From contig CAJTOV010000032.1 in assembly GCA_910577765.1 (NCBI GenBank), forward strand, positions 1 through 27,761: a stretch of DNA of 27,761 nucleotides, read 5' to 3'. The translations under genes were made by a program, and so were the position numbers. This document shows positions 7,572 to 15,744 of this stretch, piece by piece. Numbering within the stretch: the stretch's first letter is position 1; every line of letters begins with the position of its first letter. The DNA comes from an uncultured Lachnospiraceae bacterium (GTDB taxonomy: Bacteria; Bacillota; Clostridia; Lachnospirales; Lachnospiraceae). Below the pieces are notes generated by a model that was not told where the DNA came from, ran no database searches, and saw nothing but the letters and a program-made list of their open reading frames with translations.

Positions 7572-7601
7572 TTGACATCCCTTTCCCTTCTATACTATAA
7601 T
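7572..7601 (+). promoter_or_regulatory. Sigma-A promoter for glyA
   Basis: A perfect TTGACA (7572-7577) and a perfect TATAAT (7596-7601) are separated by 18 bases in the 97-bp gap before glyA. Transcription should begin near 7608, giving a leader of only about 33 bases. No riboswitch fits in so short a leader. Confidence 0.82.
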
Positions 7602-7640
7602 TTATGAAAACAAATTCAAGAAAAAGGAGACAGACACCCC

Positions 7641-8888
7641 ATGGTAAATCAGGTAATGAATTTAATCACACAGTACGACCCGGAAGTAGGCAAAGCCATT
7701 GAGGCAGAAGCCGCCCGCCAGAGGCGTAACCTGGAGCTGATCGCATCGGAGAACATTGTGTCCGAGCCGGTGATGATGGCGATGGGCACGGTGCTGACCA
7801 ACAAATACGCGGAAGGCTATTCCGGCAAACGCTACTACGGCGGCTGTGAATGTGTGGATGTGGTAGAGACCATTGCCATTGACCGGGCAAAGAAGCTGTT
7901 CGGCTGTGATTATGCCAATGTCCAGCCCCACTCCGGCGCCCAGGCCAATATGGCAGTCTTTGTGGCCATGTTAAAGCAGGGAGACACGGTTCTCAGCATG
8001 AGCCTGGACCACGGCGGCCATCTGTCCCACGGAAGCCCGGTGAATTTCTCCGGCATGTATTTCAATATTGTTCCTTACGGGGTCAATGAGGAAGGCTTTA
8101 TTGACTATGACCAGGTGGAGCGCCTTGCCATGGAGCATAAGCCCAGGATGATCCTGGCCGGAGCCAGCGCCTATGCCCGGGAGATTGATTTCAGGCGTTT
8201 CCGGGAGATCGCAGACAAGTGCGGCGCCTATTTTATGGTGGATATCGCCCATATCGCCGGTCTGGTAGCTGCCGGCCTTCATCCCAGTCCCATCCCCTAT
8301 GCGGATGTGGTGACCACCACCACCCACAAGACCCTGCGGGGCCCCAGAGGCGGCCTGATCCTGGCCAACAAGGAAGCAGCCGAGAAATTCAACTTTAACA
8401 AGGCCATTTTCCCAGGCACCCAGGGCGGTCCCTTAGAGCATGTGATTGCTGCCAAGGCCGTCTGCTTCGGCGAAGCCTTAAAGCCGGAATTCAAAGAATA
8501 CCAGGCCCAGGTAAAGAAAAATGCCGCCGTCCTGGCAGAAGAGCTGAAAAAGCAGGGCTTTAACATCCTTACAGGCGGAACCGACAACCACCTGATGCTG
8601 GTGGACCTGCGGGGGCTGGAGGTATCCGGCAAGGAGCTGCAGAACCGCTGCGACCAGGTCTACATTACCCTCAATAAGAACACGGTACCCAATGATCCCA
8701 GAAGTCCCTTTGTCACCTCCGGTGTCCGCATCGGCACCCCGGCCATTACATCCAGAGGCTTAAAGGAAGAGGACATGCCCAAGGTAGCTGAGTGTGTATG
8801 GCTGGCTGCCACGGATTTTGAGAACAAGGCAGACTATATCCGCGGTGAAGTCACAAAGCTGTGCGGGAAGTACCCCATTTACCAGTAA
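7641..8888 (+). CDS. glyA: Serine hydroxymethyltransferase
   Basis: This enzyme interconverts serine plus tetrahydrofolate with glycine plus 5,10-methylenetetrahydrofolate, feeding one-carbon metabolism in the cytoplasm. It is PLP dependent. The pyridoxal-binding lysine is Lys230 in VTTTTHKTLRGPRGG. Other signatures are LIASEN (about 33-38), the YAEGYSGKRYYGG loop (56-68), QPHSGAQAN (95-103) and DIAHIAGL (201-208). The length of 415 residues is normal. The start follows AAAAAGGAGA at good spacing behind a near-consensus promoter. A membrane-protein gene begins 12 bases after the stop, so it probably shares the transcript. Confidence 0.97.
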   Translation: MVNQVMNLITQYDPEVGKAIEAEAARQRRNLELIASENIVSEPVMMAMGTVLTNKYAEGYSGKRYYGGCECVDVVETIAIDRAKKLFGCDYANVQPHSGAQANMAVFVAMLKQGDTVLSMSLDHGGHLSHGSPVNFSGMYFNIVPYGVNEEGFIDYDQVERLAMEHKPRMILAGASAYAREIDFRRFREIADKCGAYFMVDIAHIAGLVAAGLHPSPIPYADVVTTTTHKTLRGPRGGLILANKEAAEKFNFNKAIFPGTQGGPLEHVIAAKAVCFGEALKPEFKEYQAQVKKNAAVLAEELKKQGFNILTGGTDNHLMLVDLRGLEVSGKELQNRCDQVYITLNKNTVPNDPRSPFVTSGVRIGTPAITSRGLKEEDMPKVAECVWLAATDFENKADYIRGEVTKLCGKYPIYQ

Positions 8889-8900
8889 CCAGACTGTAAT

Positions 8901-9746
8901 ATGAACATTTTGACAAAACTATTAATTCCCATACTGGCGGTATTCTTTTCCTGCCTGGTCACCGGCTGGTTCTACGGCTTTGGTCCGGTGATCTGGGTGA
9001 AACGGTCCGCCGGCCGCAGACGCGCCCGCGACACCGGCTCCCGCCAGGAGCTGGTGCTGCGGGTGCAGCAGCTTCTGCCCCATGCCATGGACGGCAATGT
9101 GGTGTTCTCCGTTGAGGAAGAACAGTCCACCTCCGGCGGAAGCAAGGTGCAGGTAACCACCAGCACGTATCATTACAAGGTATTTGTGGCAGAGCCCCAG
9201 AGCCTGTGGATCATTCCCTTCTATTACCAGAAAGGGCCCCGGACCTACCAGCTTGGCAATCCTGTGTGCCTGACCCGGGAACTGGTCCAGAATGTGACCC
9301 TGTCCGGCACAAAAGGAAAGAAGCGGGAGGTTACCTTCTGGCTGAAACCGGAGGTAGAACTGAATCAGGTGGTTATGGTGCTGGAGCCCTTCCAGTTCCG
9401 GAAGAACCGCCATTACCCCTTTGACTTTTTCCAGGAGCAGGCCTGCACCCAGGCCTATGCCACGACCCAGCGGCTGGCCCTTCTGGCCTGCGGCAAAGAC
9501 ACCATGGACTTAGAGGAAAGCCGCCTGAGAAATGCCTGCGACAACCACGCGGTAACCGCCTTTATGTGCGGATTTTTCGGCATGGCTGTTGCCATCAGCG
9601 GTTCCCTTCTTCCGGCCCTGGTGCTCTTCGGGGCAGCGGCTGTACTGCTGGTCCTGATCCTGGCCAAAGGCCGGATTCCCAAACTGAGTCTGGCCCTGGT
9701 GATCCTGGAGGCCCTCTGTGCGTACCTGTTTTCCGGCAGCCCCTGA
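8901..9746 (+). CDS. Hypothetical membrane protein linked to glyA
   Basis: I do not recognise this 281-residue protein. It has one N-terminal hydrophobic helix (about residues 7-30), a polar middle domain of about 170 residues with basic and beta-prone segments, and two or three C-terminal helices (about 213-280). The middle domain has no motif I can name. It opens 12 bases after the glyA stop and has no clear Shine-Dalgarno sequence, which suggests translational coupling to glyA. A membrane-anchored DUF1266 protein follows, and the two may work together. Coding character is supported by length, absence of stops and position in a tight co-directional run, while the opposite frames hold only shadow frames. 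Confidence 0.72.
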   Translation: MNILTKLLIPILAVFFSCLVTGWFYGFGPVIWVKRSAGRRRARDTGSRQELVLRVQQLLPHAMDGNVVFSVEEEQSTSGGSKVQVTTSTYHYKVFVAEPQSLWIIPFYYQKGPRTYQLGNPVCLTRELVQNVTLSGTKGKKREVTFWLKPEVELNQVVMVLEPFQFRKNRHYPFDFFQEQACTQAYATTQRLALLACGKDTMDLEESRLRNACDNHAVTAFMCGFFGMAVAISGSLLPALVLFGAAAVLLVLILAKGRIPKLSLALVILEALCAYLFSGSP

Positions 9747-9765
9747 CGTCGCTCACCGGCCCGGC

Positions 9766-9809
9766 CCCCGGCCCTACATACCCCGGCCCTTGTGCCCCGG
9801 CCTTGTGTG
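9766..9809 (+). repeat. GC-rich degenerate tandem repeat
   Basis: Three units of 14-15 bp each begin CCCCGGCC (9766-9780, 9781-9794, 9795-9809) and end in TACATA, TTGTG or TTGTGTG. They lie in the gap between the two membrane-protein genes. An in-frame ATG at 9792 would translate part of them, but the downstream start at 9870 is preferred. Confidence 0.5.
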
Positions 9810-9869
9810 CCGCCGGTCTCGCACGCCCTGGGCCCGGCCCAAAATAACGAAAGGATTTCCCAATTTCCC

Positions 9870-11135
9870 ATGAACGGTCCAACAAAAAAATTTCCTTTGA
9901 AAAGCCATCTCTGGCGTTACTATTTAAGGAGATTCCGTAATTCCCTCTGCTGGAACACAGCCCTGGTTTCTGCCTGGCTGGTGGCAGTGGAATTCTTCTA
10001 CGGTCCCGGTGAAGCACTGACAGACCAGTACCCCTATGTCATCGGCGGCCTCTGCGCCCTGGGTCTGGTGGGGCTTCTGGTAAGCCTTGGCTATTTCCTG
10101 GCCCGCCTTATGGCCCTGATGACCTATACCGGTTCCCTGCGCCGCAGCATGAACCGGTATCAGGCCCATACTCCTGTCCAGGACCCCTATGAGGTTCTGG
10201 AAAAGGATATCCGGTGCAGGCTTTTTGAGATCACTGACATCTATCTGGGCAATGACTGGCTGGTCTTCCCGGGCCAGGCCATGAAGCGGGACCAGATCAC
10301 CGACATTCTGCTGGAACGTCTCTCCGGCAGTTATTTGTCAAAAAAATGCCGCCTCCACGTGAAGGACTCCCGTGGAAACAGCATGTACCAGGATCTGGCG
10401 CCCAGTCAGGCGCCGGAATATGTATATCACTATCTTACCGGACTGCACCCTGCATCCAGCCGGGGAAGCTTTGAGGCCCGCCAGGGCCTGGGAGCCATTG
10501 CCGCATACCAGGAAAAGCTGCAAAAGGAGAGAGAGGAAGCCGGAAAAGGCGCCCCGACCCTTGGCATTTCCGCCTGGGACAGAAGCCCGGTGCTGGAAGA
10601 CAACCATGTCCGCTATGCATACGAACGCTGGCTTCTGGCCTCCTACAGCCTGTATCTGGCCGCAGACCCCCAGTATCACGCAGACTTTGCCTACACCGGA
10701 GGCTACCAGCGTACCGCTTACCAGCAGGACAATGCCCGGAAGCTACTGGCAGAGCCCTGGGACATTCATGACAAAGAAGAGCTTCTCGACACGGTCCGGC
10801 ACCTGGTCCGCACAGGACGGGACCGCCGGGACGGCTGGCAGCTTGGCCGCGCCCCCATGATTCTGGGCTTTGCCTACATAGCCGGGATGATCACCCATGA
10901 GGAACTTCTGGAATACTCCCTGGAACCGGCCCTGGCCATCCAGCAGACCTTCCGCACCTGGCAGGAGCTGCTGGAAAGCAACCTGGAAGGCTACGCTGCC
11001 TGGGCACGGAAGAAGAAATTCATTGCCCACCGCCGCAGGATCCTCCAGGAACTGATCCGGGACCCGGATTCCCTGATCAACACAGAATCCATTCAGGCAG
11101 ACCTGGCGGCCCTGTACCAGGAAGCCGCCGGCTGA
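9870..11135 (+). CDS. Membrane-anchored DUF1266 domain protein
   Basis: This 421-residue protein has two N-terminal membrane helices (about residues 28-45 and 54-80) and a cytoplasmic part whose C-terminal half (about 240-400) fits DUF1266. The recognisable elements are LLAEPWDIHDKEELLDTVRHL, then GWQLGRAPMILGFAYIAGMIT, then FRTWQELLESNLEGY; the family usually has a W-D-x-GR core, here WQLGR. No function is known for the family. The start at 9870 is chosen because AAAGGA (9850-9855) lies upstream and the longer frame from 9792 reads through GC-rich repeats. It ends only 15 bp from the stop of the convergent ATPase gene. Confidence 0.75.
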   Translation: MNGPTKKFPLKSHLWRYYLRRFRNSLCWNTALVSAWLVAVEFFYGPGEALTDQYPYVIGGLCALGLVGLLVSLGYFLARLMALMTYTGSLRRSMNRYQAHTPVQDPYEVLEKDIRCRLFEITDIYLGNDWLVFPGQAMKRDQITDILLERLSGSYLSKKCRLHVKDSRGNSMYQDLAPSQAPEYVYHYLTGLHPASSRGSFEARQGLGAIAAYQEKLQKEREEAGKGAPTLGISAWDRSPVLEDNHVRYAYERWLLASYSLYLAADPQYHADFAYTGGYQRTAYQQDNARKLLAEPWDIHDKEELLDTVRHLVRTGRDRRDGWQLGRAPMILGFAYIAGMITHEELLEYSLEPALAIQQTFRTWQELLESNLEGYAAWARKKKFIAHRRRILQELIRDPDSLINTESIQADLAALYQEAAG

Positions 11136-11160
11136 TGCTGTCTCTGTCCCTTACAGCCGG
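11128..11160. terminator. Inverted repeat across two convergent stop codons
   Basis: CCGGCTG (11128-11134) and CAGCCGG (11154-11160) form a 7-bp stem around a 19-base loop that contains both gene ends. The two genes are only 15 bp apart, so any terminator must overlap coding sequence. There is no T-run on either side, so this is a weak bidirectional terminator candidate. Confidence 0.3.
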
Positions 11161-13034
11161 ATCAGATGATGCTGTATCCCGCTGTCCTCCAGCACCCGGG
11201 CTTCCCTCTGGTGGCAGGTAAACATAAGGATCTGCCCCTTATAATTCCCGCACAGCCACCGGAGGGCCGACCGCAGCCGGTCCTCGTCATACAGCACAAA
11301 GCTGTCATCCAGAATCAGGGGCAGCTTATCCTCATCCCCCTGGAACAGCCGCGCCGCCGCCAGCCGCAGGGCCAGATACACCTGGTCCATGGTCCCGCTG
11401 CTGACCTGGTCAATGGGCACCAGCCGGGTCCGGGTGTTCATAAACACATTGAGATTCTCGTCCACGCTCATGCTGCTGTAGACTCCGTCAGTGATTCCGG
11501 CGATCATGTCCGAGGCGGTCTTGTTAAGATACAGCCCGAAAGAATCCCGGATGGAGGAAGACAGCTCCGTAATGGTTTCCAGTGCCAGGTCAATGGCAGC
11601 GATTTCCTCCCGGACCCGGTCATTCTCCGCCAGAACCCGCTTTAAGGATTCCACCTGGTCCTTGCAGTGGGTCAGGTGGTCCAGCTTCTTCTCCAGCTCC
11701 CACTGCATCCGCTGCTGCCTGGAAATGGCATCCCCGCAGGCATCCTCCTGTTCCTTTAAGGCAGCCGCCTCCCCCTCCAGGCGCACTACGGCTGCCTCGG
11801 ATTCCACCAGCATCCGGCTCAGCCGCAGATATTCCTCCATACGGGCCTGGAAAGCCCGGAGCGCCTCTTCCGACACGGCAGAATCCCCCAGGTGGCGGGA
11901 GAAAATCTCCTGGAGCACCTTGCCGGTCATGGCAGCCTCCTTTTTCAGCCCCTTGCCTTTCAGAATCAGGGAAATGCCCAGAACCAGGAACAGGATACCT
12001 CCGGCCCAGGACCCTGCGGCCAGGGCCACACCGGAGCTTCCGGAGAAAATCTCCGGCCCATTCAGCAGCTCCGTCAGAAGCATCATCTGGGAACGGGCAA
12101 AGAAAATCCCTCCCAGTCCGCCGCAGACCAGGGCCAGCAGCAGGCACAATCCCGCCAGCACTGGCCGGAATTTCCGTTCACTGGACATGCGGGCATCCTG
12201 GTACTCCCCGTAAGTAGCCAGGGTCTCGTCCTGATACCGGAGAATGGAAGCTTCATCGGAAAACTGGGCACTGTCCAGGGCCTGCCGCCCGGTGGCAATC
12301 TTCTGAAGAAGGGACTCCCGGTCCCGCTGCTTTTCCGCCAGCCGGGTATGGACCTGGGTCCGGGTGTCCTGGTAGGCTTTTAGCTGGTTCTCATACTCCG
12401 GCGCGGAGATCTCCTTCTCAATGGCCCGGATCTCCCCCAGAAGGGAGGTATAGCTGCGGGCCGCCTCCGGCACCAACCGACGCTCAAACTCTTTTCTCCG
12501 GTTCTTTAAATAGGAAGAAGCCCGGGTAATATTCAGAGCCATGTTGCCGGAAGTGTTCATGTTGGCAATAAAATTCCGCAGCTCCGATACCATGCCTCCG
12601 TCGGTGGCGCTTTTCAGCTGGCCGATGCTGATGGTGTTGGAATAGGAGGTCTCCGTGAGACCGCACAGCATTTCATCCAGAAATGCCTTTGCAGGCACCA
12701 CTTCCCGCCCCAGAGTCTCGTCCACAATGGTCAGGGATTTTTGTTCCCTGGAGAAATTCCGCTCAATCCGGTAGACCGTTCCCTCATGCTCCACCCGCAT
12801 CCGGCCCCCGTAGGCCCCCTGGCCCTCCCAGGGGATACAGCGGGAGTAGCAGTCATTTCTGGAGGCCCGCCCCCGGCCCCGTTCCAGCCCGAACAGCATG
12901 GAACGGATGAAGGTGTGGAGGGTGGATTTGCCGGCCTCATTTCTCCCGTATATCATGTTCAGTCCATCTTCCAGTGACAGGTCACGGTGGTGAAATTTAC
13001 CGAATCCGTCAATGTGTAAATCCAGTAATTTCAT
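11151..13034 (-). CDS. YhaN-like (SbcC/Rad50-like) ATPase with membrane hairpin
   Basis: This 627-residue P-loop ATPase has the split ABC-ATPase head of Rad50/SbcC/RecN-type proteins. The Walker A motif GRNEAGKST is at residues 30-38, an ABC signature-like SSGTMDQVYLALRLA lies near the C-terminus, and Walker B LPLILDDSF follows. Between them lie coiled-coil-prone segments and two hydrophobic helices (about 289-311 and 335-360), a feature of YhaN-type proteins. It is clearly shorter than B. subtilis YhaN (over 900 residues), so the coiled-coil arms are reduced. The ATG lies 2 bases after the stop of the metallophosphoesterase gene, with GAGGAG overlapping that gene's end. Together they probably form a nuclease-ATPase complex in DNA repair, with the ATPase at the membrane. 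Confidence 0.85.
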   Translation of the reverse strand: MKLLDLHIDGFGKFHHRDLSLEDGLNMIYGRNEAGKSTLHTFIRSMLFGLERGRGRASRNDCYSRCIPWEGQGAYGGRMRVEHEGTVYRIERNFSREQKSLTIVDETLGREVVPAKAFLDEMLCGLTETSYSNTISIGQLKSATDGGMVSELRNFIANMNTSGNMALNITRASSYLKNRRKEFERRLVPEAARSYTSLLGEIRAIEKEISAPEYENQLKAYQDTRTQVHTRLAEKQRDRESLLQKIATGRQALDSAQFSDEASILRYQDETLATYGEYQDARMSSERKFRPVLAGLCLLLALVCGGLGGIFFARSQMMLLTELLNGPEIFSGSSGVALAAGSWAGGILFLVLGISLILKGKGLKKEAAMTGKVLQEIFSRHLGDSAVSEEALRAFQARMEEYLRLSRMLVESEAAVVRLEGEAAALKEQEDACGDAISRQQRMQWELEKKLDHLTHCKDQVESLKRVLAENDRVREEIAAIDLALETITELSSSIRDSFGLYLNKTASDMIAGITDGVYSSMSVDENLNVFMNTRTRLVPIDQVSSGTMDQVYLALRLAAARLFQGDEDKLPLILDDSFVLYDEDRLRSALRWLCGNYKGQILMFTCHQREARVLEDSGIQHHLIRL

Positions 13035-13036
13035 GG

Positions 13037-14107
13037 TCAGCTCCTCTCATCCTGGGTACATAACAGCGCATCAATGCCGTAGAACAGGGCCTTCTTCTCC
13101 ACGGGACTCATGTCCTCCTTCTGGAGGGTACGGATGTAGAAACCGATCATGTCGCTGGGATGCTCCGCAAAAAGCTGGTTGAAATCATACTGGGGCTCCG
13201 ATTCGTCGATGATCTCAATGATCTGCATCCGGTTCTCCAGGTTCTCTAAGTCAAAGCGGATATCCGGGTCCCGCATGCCCCGGATACGGAACCGGTAGAT
13301 ATGGTCCCCGCCCCGTTTCTCGATCTCCTGGACAATGCGCATGGAAAGCTCCGTGGCAGTGGTGGCCGGCGTCACGTGAACCACCAGGGGAATGTACTGG
13401 GTCTTTGCCAGAGGTACAAACTCCAGGGACGTGACCTGGCGGGTGACAGGACTGATCTCCCCGGCAATGATGCCGTGGCGGCCGGTCTCCGTCTTGTCCA
13501 GAGGCTCCAGGGAGCCGGGATAGGCGTAGGACAGATCCGGCGCCATCTCCGGCTTGTGGATATGCCCCAGGGCCACATAGGAGAAACCGGCCTCCGACAG
13601 CCGGTTTTTGTCCAGGGGAAGATGGGCAGCATCCCCCCCATGGGCCAGAAGCACCTGGATATGGGAGGAAAGAGGGGCACGGAGCCGGTTGAGCCGCGGT
13701 TCCGTGATCTCGGCGGAGTGGTAGCTGAAGCCGTGGACCTCCAGGTTCAGGTCCTCGAAATAGACCGAGGTCATATCCTCCTCCATGATCCAGGTCACAT
13801 TGGGACACCAGGTGAAGCTGACCAGGGAAGAGCTTGGCCGGATTCGGTCGTGGTTGCCGGCGATAATGACCACCCGGACACTGGGGATGGTGGAGAACAG
13901 GTAGTTCAGCTCCTTTAAATCCCGCAGCAGAGGCTGGCGGTGGAACAGGTCCCCGGCAATGAACAGACAGTCCACATCCCGGAGCTTGGCCTGGGTGATG
14001 ACCTGGGCAAAGGTCTCCTTGATGGCCTGGGCCCGTGCCCGGCTCCAGGGCTTGTCACTGTCAGGGGTCATGCCCCAGTGGATGTCGGCAGTGTGCAGAA
14101 ATTTCAT
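13037..14107 (-). CDS. YhaO/SbcD-like metallophosphoesterase
   Basis: This 356-residue calcineurin-like phosphoesterase is related to SbcD/Mre11 and to B. subtilis YhaO. The metal-binding motifs are present in order: HTADIHWG (residues 5-12), AGDLFH near 50, AGNHDR near 82, LLAHGGDA near 155 and LGHIHKPE near 179. The start is set at 14107 because MKFLHTADIHWG is the normal family N-terminus and AAAGGAG lies directly upstream; a longer frame to 14149 would read through the ribosome binding site. The ATPase partner follows 2 bases after the stop. The pair would form a head complex able to cut DNA ends, as inferred from Mre11-Rad50/SbcCD. Confidence 0.88.
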   Translation of the reverse strand: MKFLHTADIHWGMTPDSDKPWSRARAQAIKETFAQVITQAKLRDVDCLFIAGDLFHRQPLLRDLKELNYLFSTIPSVRVVIIAGNHDRIRPSSSLVSFTWCPNVTWIMEEDMTSVYFEDLNLEVHGFSYHSAEITEPRLNRLRAPLSSHIQVLLAHGGDAAHLPLDKNRLSEAGFSYVALGHIHKPEMAPDLSYAYPGSLEPLDKTETGRHGIIAGEISPVTRQVTSLEFVPLAKTQYIPLVVHVTPATTATELSMRIVQEIEKRGGDHIYRFRIRGMRDPDIRFDLENLENRMQIIEIIDESEPQYDFNQLFAEHPSDMIGFYIRTLQKEDMSPVEKKALFYGIDALLCTQDERS

Positions 14108-14144
14108 CAGTGGTCTCCTTTGTGGTGGAAGGTACCGGGCGGCG

Positions 14145-14192
14145 GGCATCTTTTTGTCTCCGGAAAAGCACCGGAGACAAGAAGCATCGGGC
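14145..14192. repeat. Dispersed palindromic element, copy 2
   Basis: A perfect 10-bp stem TTGTCTCCGG/CCGGAGACAA (14154-14163 with 14171-14180) surrounds a 7-base loop and is flanked by GGGCATCTTT and GAAGCATCGGGC. The same flanks occur at 264-305 and 26466-26509. It lies between the asnS stop and the phosphoesterase start. No T-run follows on either strand, so it is not a standard intrinsic terminator, although it could still slow polymerase. Confidence 0.65.
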
Positions 14193-14201
14193 GGCCGCCC
14201 G
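14188..14201. repeat. 14-bp perfect GC palindrome
   Basis: CGGGCGGCCGCCCG reads the same on both strands. It lies just after the asnS stop and overlaps the right flank of the palindromic element. It may strengthen a transcriptional pause or termination after asnS. Confidence 0.45.
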
Positions 14202-14214
14202 TCGGAACGTGTAA

Positions 14215-15606
14215 CTACAGTTCACAGTTCCCTACGGTCCGTGGGAAGGGGATTACGTCCCGGATATTGGACATGCCGGTCAGGTACATGACACAGCGTT
14301 CAAAGCCAAGGCCGAATCCGGCGTGGCGGGTGGAGCCGTACCGGCGCAGGTCCAGATAGAACCCGTAGTCCTCCTCCTTAAGCCCCAGCTCCTGCATCCG
14401 GGCCAGCAGCCTGCCGTAATCGTCCTCACGCTGGCTGCCGCCGATGATCTCCCCGATGCCAGGCACCAGACAGTCCATGGCTGCCACGGTCCTGTTGTCC
14501 GGATTCATCTTCATATAGAAGGCCTTGATCTCCTTGGGATAGTCTGTGACGAAAATGGGCTTTTTAAACACCTGCTCGGTCAGATACCGCTCATGCTCCG
14601 TCTGAAGATCACATCCCCAGGATACCTTGTAGTCAAAGCTGTCGTTGTTCTTCTCCAGAATCTCAACAGCCTCCGTATAGGTCACATGGCCGAAATCCGA
14701 GTTAAGCACCCCGTTTAACCGGTCCAGCAGTCCCTTGTCCACAAAGCTGTTGAAGAAATGCATCTCTTCCGGCGCATGCTCCAGCACATAGCGGATCACA
14801 TATTTCAGCATCCCCTCGGCCACGGCCATATTGTCCTCCAGATCGGCAAACGCCATCTCCGGCTCGATCATCCAGAACTCTGCCGCATGGCGGGTGGTAT
14901 TGGAATTCTCCGCCCGGAAGGTAGGACCAAAGGTGTAGATATTCCGGAACGCCATGGCATAGGTCTCCCCGTTAAGCTGGCCGCTGACCGTTAAGTTGGT
15001 AGGCTTTCCGAAGAAATCCTGGGCAAAGTCCACCTTGTTGTCCTCTGTTTTTGGCACCTGGTTTAAATCCATGGTGGTCACCTGGAACATCTCCCCGGCG
15101 CCCTCGCAGTCACTGCCGGTAATCAGCGGCGTGTGGACATACACGAAATCCCGCTCCTGGAAATACTGGTGAATGGCATAGGCAACCAGGGACCGGACCC
15201 GGAACACGGCCTGGAAGGTATTGGTCCTGGCACGCAGATGGGGAATGGTCCGCAGATATTCCAGGGTGTGGCGCTTCTTCTGCAGGGGATAATCCGGCGC
15301 AGACGCTCCCTCCACGGTCACCTCTGCGGCCTGGATCTCAAAAGGCTGCTTTGCCTGGGGCGTAGCCACCAGGGTTCCCTTCACAACAATGGCTGCCCCT
15401 ACATTGAGCCGGCTGACTTCGGCAAAATTCGCCAGGGTATCATGATACACCACCTGCAGCGTCTCAAACCAGGACCCGTCGCTGACCACAATAAACCCGA
15501 AAGCCTTGGAATCCCGTACACTCCGGACCCATCCCCCGATGGTTACCTCCTTGTCCAGATAGACCTCCCGGTGGCGGTATAATTCTCTGACAGTCGTAAA
15601 ATCCAT
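14215..15606 (-). CDS. asnS: Asparaginyl-tRNA synthetase
   Basis: This 463-residue class IIb aminoacyl-tRNA synthetase charges tRNA-Asn. The N-terminal OB-fold anticodon-binding domain covers about residues 1-110 (VTIGGWVRSVRDSKAFGFIVVSDGS). Class II motif 2 is visible as FRAENSNTTRHAAEFWMIEPEM and motif 3 as GFGLGFERCVMYLTG near the C-terminus. The FRAENSNT form and the length favour AsnRS over AspRS. The start at 15606 (MDFTTVREL) is preferred over 15627 because AGAGGAG lies 8 bases upstream of it and inside the longer frame. It has its own strong promoter (15655-15683) just downstream of the spoVG terminator. Confidence 0.95.
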   Translation of the reverse strand: MDFTTVRELYRHREVYLDKEVTIGGWVRSVRDSKAFGFIVVSDGSWFETLQVVYHDTLANFAEVSRLNVGAAIVVKGTLVATPQAKQPFEIQAAEVTVEGASAPDYPLQKKRHTLEYLRTIPHLRARTNTFQAVFRVRSLVAYAIHQYFQERDFVYVHTPLITGSDCEGAGEMFQVTTMDLNQVPKTEDNKVDFAQDFFGKPTNLTVSGQLNGETYAMAFRNIYTFGPTFRAENSNTTRHAAEFWMIEPEMAFADLEDNMAVAEGMLKYVIRYVLEHAPEEMHFFNSFVDKGLLDRLNGVLNSDFGHVTYTEAVEILEKNNDSFDYKVSWGCDLQTEHERYLTEQVFKKPIFVTDYPKEIKAFYMKMNPDNRTVAAMDCLVPGIGEIIGGSQREDDYGRLLARMQELGLKEEDYGFYLDLRRYGSTRHAGFGLGFERCVMYLTGMSNIRDVIPFPRTVGNCEL

Positions 15607-15654
15607 GTTTGCATCTCCTCTTTCCATAAAATATTCATGAAGACTTTGTACCTC

Positions 15655-15683
15655 ATTATACTTTATTTTCCAAAGGGATTCAA
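15655..15683 (-). promoter_or_regulatory. Sigma-A promoter for asnS
   Basis: On the minus strand, TTGAAT (15683-15678) and TATAAT (15660-15655) are separated by 17 bases. The start point would be near 15648, giving a leader of about 42 bases. That is too short for a T-box, so no T-box control is visible. Confidence 0.78.
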
Positions 15684-15695
15684 GGACTAAAAGAA

Positions 15696-15728
15696 GAGGC
15701 CGCCGCAGAATCCTCCTGCGGCGGCCTC
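15696..15728 (-). terminator. Intrinsic terminator after spoVG
   Basis: A perfect 13-bp stem GAGGCCGCCGCAG/CTGCGGCGGCCTC (15696-15708 with 15716-15728) has a 7-base loop. On the minus strand it is followed by TTCTTTTAG. It sits 16 bases after the spoVG stop and just before the asnS promoter, so it separates the two units. Confidence 0.85.
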
Positions 15729-15744
15729 CTGTATATTCACCAGA

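Noticed and set aside
7544..7640. Glycine riboswitch or other control element before glyA
   Set aside because: The predicted leader is only about 33 bases, too short for a known riboswitch.
9792..9869. N-terminal extension of the DUF1266 protein
   Set aside because: The extension reads through GC-rich tandem repeats and lacks a ribosome binding site; 9870 has AAAGGA upstream and leads directly into the hydrophobic anchor.
11491..12217. Overlapping plus-strand frames within the YhaN-like gene
   Set aside because: Ser/Arg/Pro-rich compositions and no ribosome binding site. The minus-strand gene has intact ATPase motifs throughout.
14145..14201. Standard intrinsic terminator after asnS
   Set aside because: The stems are strong but no T-run follows on the minus strand, and the sequence recurs elsewhere as a dispersed element.
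15607..15660. T-box leader before asnS
   Set aside because: The promoter lies only about 50 bases from the start codon and no T-box consensus or specifier stem is visible.
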